From NCBI GenBank assembly GCA_002428415.1, contig DIWI01000097.1:31993-40303 (forward strand): DNA of 8,311 nt, given 5' to 3'. Each line of letters begins with the position of its first letter. Within the stretch, counting starts at the first letter, position 1. Source of the stretch: Clostridiaceae bacterium UBA6110. Its GTDB lineage: Bacteria; Bacillota; Clostridia; Clostridiales; Clostridiaceae. Under the pieces are notes generated by a model that saw only the letters and a program-made list of their open reading frames with translations, searched no databases and was not told the origin of the DNA. Positions 6,349-8,311 of the stretch are shown in pieces. A program made the position numbers and the translations under genes.

Positions 6349-6357
6349 TGATATACT
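6349..6357 (+). promoter_or_regulatory. Extended -10 promoter candidate for the small protein/transporter operon
   Basis: TG-A-TATACT is an extended -10 element with five of six bases of TATAAT. No good -35 box lies at the right distance, which extended -10 promoters tolerate. Transcription would start near 6364, about 50 nt before the ATG at 6417. Confidence 0.4.
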
Positions 6358-6416
6358 TAAGTCAAAGTATTCTGAATATTCATGGTTGTATCAGGTTCGA
6401 TTCAGGAGGGAATGAC

Positions 6417-6701
6417 ATGGAAAGATTGACAAGGCTGTCTGAGGACAGGAAATATTACATTGCAGATGAAGGGAGCCTAACAAAGACTGATGAAGTGTAC
6501 ACAGGGGAACTCATTGAAAGGCTGGCCAAATTCGAGAACATGCTCGAGCACATCATGAAGGAGCATGAAGAGCTGCCAAAGGAGCTGCAGGCTTTAAGGG
6601 ATGCAGAGAAGACCAAGACATACAAATACAGGGAAGTATTCACAAGGAAGCTGATGAACGACTCGTTCGTTGTTGAGCTAATGGGATTCGGGCTGAAGTA
6701 G
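6417..6701 (+). CDS. Small protein of unknown function, 94 residues, with a helical middle and a phage-type opening
   Basis: I do not recognise a named family. The opening MERLTRLSEDRKYYI followed by a GELIERLAKFENM segment recalls short proteins common in phages and prophages of Bacillota, which open MERLT and carry an I-x-R-L-A-x-Y/F-E block. The middle (about 32-65) is charged and strongly helical, possibly a short coiled coil, and the protein is probably cytoplasmic, with no signal peptide or membrane segment. The start is chosen at ATG 6417 because AGGAGGG (6404-6410) lies 6 nt upstream. An in-frame ATG at 6348 overlaps the promoter and has no ribosome site. It is the first gene before the transporter, only 19 nt away, so the two are co-transcribed. 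A regulatory or adaptor role is speculation. Confidence 0.8.
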   Translation: MERLTRLSEDRKYYIADEGSLTKTDEVYTGELIERLAKFENMLEHIMKEHEELPKELQALRDAEKTKTYKYREVFTRKLMNDSFVVELMGFGLK

Positions 6702-6720
6702 AAGAATCGGAGGTTATGGT

Positions 6721-8082
6721 GTGGACAGATACAAGCGGAACAGAATTGCATTCGGACTCGGAACCATAGGTCGTGACATGCTGTTTACTCTGATCAGCAT
6801 GTACCTGATGGTATACCTAACAGAAATCCTGGACCTGCCTGACAGCGTAATGTGGTGGATGACAGGAATCCTCACCGTATTGAGAATATTCGATGCCTTT
6901 AACGACCCCTTCATGGGCTATATCGTTGACAACACCCATACACGATTCGGCAAGTTCAAGCCATGGATTGTAATAGGAGGCCTTATCGGAGGCATCCTCA
7001 CTGTGCTTCTCTTTACTGACCTTGGATTGAGCGGTACTCCTCTCATCCTTTCCTTTGGAACCATCTACCTTCTCTGGGACCTCATCTATGGTACCAATGA
7101 CATAGCATACTGGTCCATGCTTCCGTCCCTTGCCATTGACCAGAAGGAGAGGGAGAAGACTGGAGCCTTTGCCAGGATCTGTGCCAATATCGGGATGTAC
7201 GCCATTGTTGTGGGGATCCTGCCTGTGACTAATGCCCTTGGAGGAGACAAGAAAGCCTGGTTCATACTTGCAGTGTCTGTTGTTGCCATAACCTGGCTGT
7301 TCCTTCTGTTTACGCTGATAGGAGTGAAGGAGGACAGGTCACTATACAGGGATGAGGAGCATACTACACTAAAGGAGATAGTATCAGTTCTCTTCAGGAA
7401 CGACCAGCTGATGTTCACCGCGATATCAATGGGCCTGTTCATGATCGGATATGTAACTACTACTACCTTCGGAGTCTATTTCTTCAAGTATGCCTTCAGG
7501 GATGAAGGGATGTATCCGGTTTTCGCAGGGATTCTCGGAGCTTCACAGCTGGCTGCCCTTTCTGTGTTCCATATTTTCTCGCGGAGGTTTACAAGGAAGC
7601 AGCTCTACGGTGCGGCTACAGTAATGGTGGCAGCCGGCTATGTCTTGTTCTTCTTTTCACCGATGAATATGCTGTTCATTGGAATTTCAGGGGTGCTCAT
7701 ATTCGTAGCCGAAGCATTCATACAGCTTCTCATGCTTATGTTCATGTCAGATACCGTGGAATACGGTCAATGGAAGCTTGGACGCAGAAATGAAAGCATA
7801 ACCTTCTCAGTACAGCCCTTCATCAATAAGATAGGCGGAGCGATCGCAAACGGGATTGTCGGAGTTACGCTGATACTGTCTGGAATCAATTCTGCGGCAA
7901 GGCCTGAGGATGTAACAGCTGAAGGGCTGCTTATCATGAAGTTCTCAATGTTGATCCTGCCTCTCTTTTTCATCGCAGCAGGATACATGGTATACAGGCT
8001 CAAATACAGGATAGACAAGGAAATGTTCGACAAGATTGTCGACGACCTGGTTCTACGGGGTGACTTCAGAAGGCAGGAGTGA
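6721..8082 (+). CDS. GPH-family (MelB-like) cation:glycoside symporter, MFS superfamily
   Basis: This is a 453-residue inner-membrane transporter with about 12 hydrophobic segments (roughly 14-35, 43-57, 80-98, 107-127, 150-172, 178-201, 229-256, 265-286, 294-312, 316-341, 366-388, 404-425). It aligns by eye with Salmonella MelB along its length. D20 matches the sugar-binding Asp19, and D58AFND62P matches the cation-site Asp55/Asp59. Further, D127 in NDIAYWSM matches Asp124, W131 matches Trp128, and K370 in FINKIGGA matches Lys377. MelB Thr121, a Na+ ligand, seems to be Gly124, so the coupling ion may differ. RFGKFKPW (75-82) is the family's loop motif. The start is GTG at 6721, with GGAGG (6709-6713) 7 nt upstream. 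Substrate is likely a glycoside, pentoside or hexuronide; sequence does not decide. Confidence 0.9.
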   Translation: MDRYKRNRIAFGLGTIGRDMLFTLISMYLMVYLTEILDLPDSVMWWMTGILTVLRIFDAFNDPFMGYIVDNTHTRFGKFKPWIVIGGLIGGILTVLLFTDLGLSGTPLILSFGTIYLLWDLIYGTNDIAYWSMLPSLAIDQKEREKTGAFARICANIGMYAIVVGILPVTNALGGDKKAWFILAVSVVAITWLFLLFTLIGVKEDRSLYRDEEHTTLKEIVSVLFRNDQLMFTAISMGLFMIGYVTTTTFGVYFFKYAFRDEGMYPVFAGILGASQLAALSVFHIFSRRFTRKQLYGAATVMVAAGYVLFFFSPMNMLFIGISGVLIFVAEAFIQLLMLMFMSDTVEYGQWKLGRRNESITFSVQPFINKIGGAIANGIVGVTLILSGINSAARPEDVTAEGLLIMKFSMLILPLFFIAAGYMVYRLKYRIDKEMFDKIVDDLVLRGDFRRQE

Positions 8083-8087
8083 TTGCA

Positions 8088-8311
8088 TTGATTGACATGG
8101 AAAGCAGGATCATTGACATATACAGGAACCCCATCGGCAGGGACCTGATAAGGAAGATACTCCTCCAGCTGGGATGGAGTGAAAAGCTGATGGAAAACCG
8201 GATTTTAGGGTCAGTCAGGCTGAGCTGGATCCGTAAACTTTCATTCGGACGGGTGGACAAGGGACTTCTTGACAGCATTATCACGCTGCTTAATACGGAG
8301 GATTCCGTGCC
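8088..8311 (+). CDS. N-terminal part of a gene cut by the window end, possibly a glycoside hydrolase
   Basis: Seventy-five residues are visible and the frame is open to the window edge. The start is taken as TTG 8088, because AGGAG (8075-8079) lies 8 nt upstream, inside the end of the transporter gene. The ATG at 8097 in the same frame is 17 nt from it and less likely. The visible part is basic and helical, with NPIGRDLIRKILLQLGWSEK (14-33) and LLDSIITLLNTEDSVP at the end. From memory this resembles helical N-terminal extensions found before the (b/a)8 barrel in some clostridial alpha-glucosidase/alpha-amylase-family proteins, which fits the symporter just upstream. No catalytic motif is within the window, so this is tentative. 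Confidence 0.6.
   Translation, partial: MIDMESRIIDIYRNPIGRDLIRKILLQLGWSEKLMENRILGSVRLSWIRKLSFGRVDKGLLDSIITLLNTEDSV

Noticed and set aside
6348..6416. Longer start for the 94-residue protein at ATG 6348
   Set aside because: It overlaps the extended -10 element and has no ribosome site, whereas ATG 6417 has AGGAGGG at ideal spacing.
7086..7442. 118-codon minus-strand frame inside the transporter gene
   Set aside because: It is a Ser-rich antisense shadow of a membrane protein gene, without a ribosome site or family features.

Overview
The window looks like chromosomal DNA from an anaerobic Bacillota, probably of clostridial type. The evidence is moderate GC, heavy use of AGG/AGA for Arg and ATA for Ile, strong GGAGG-type ribosome binding sites, and an oxygen-sensitive, ferredoxin-linked enzyme. 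The lineage is inferred; no rRNA or marker gene is present.

Layout: (1) At 1-2198 (+) lies a two-gene unit: an aldehyde:ferredoxin oxidoreductase (AOR, a tungsto/molybdo-bispterin enzyme) and a MoaD/ThiS-like sulfur carrier that starts on the last base of the AOR stop codon. A foldable RNA leader, cut by the window edge, precedes AOR and can pair with its Shine-Dalgarno sequence. (2) At 2199-2437 is a convergent intergenic region with a possible 25-residue CxxC peptide and a strong hairpin terminator usable from both sides. (3) At 2438-5971 (-) is a complete three-subunit molybdenum hydroxylase of the xanthine dehydrogenase family, transcribed FAD subunit, [2Fe-2S] subunit, Mo subunit, with the genes overlapping or 1 nt apart. 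(4) At 5972-6416 is a divergent regulatory region of about 445 bp with promoter candidates for both directions, two palindromes sharing a half-site, and a symmetric nested hairpin in the leader of the hydroxylase operon. (5) At 6417-8311 (+) is a second operon: a 94-residue unknown protein, a MelB-like GPH-family symporter (GTG start), and the first 75 residues of a gene (TTG start) that runs off the window and may be a glycosidase.

Functionally, two pterin-cofactor oxidoreductases of different families, one AOR-type and one Mo hydroxylase, are placed tail to tail and share a terminator. The sulfur carrier could help supply the dithiolene sulfurs of the pterin. The second operon looks like import of a small glycoside or similar solute, possibly followed by its cleavage. 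The least explained parts are the two structured leaders (before AOR and before the hydroxylase), the palindromes at 6259-6311, and a two-frame protein-like stretch inside the hydroxylase leader. No CRISPR array, transposase, tRNA or rRNA was seen.
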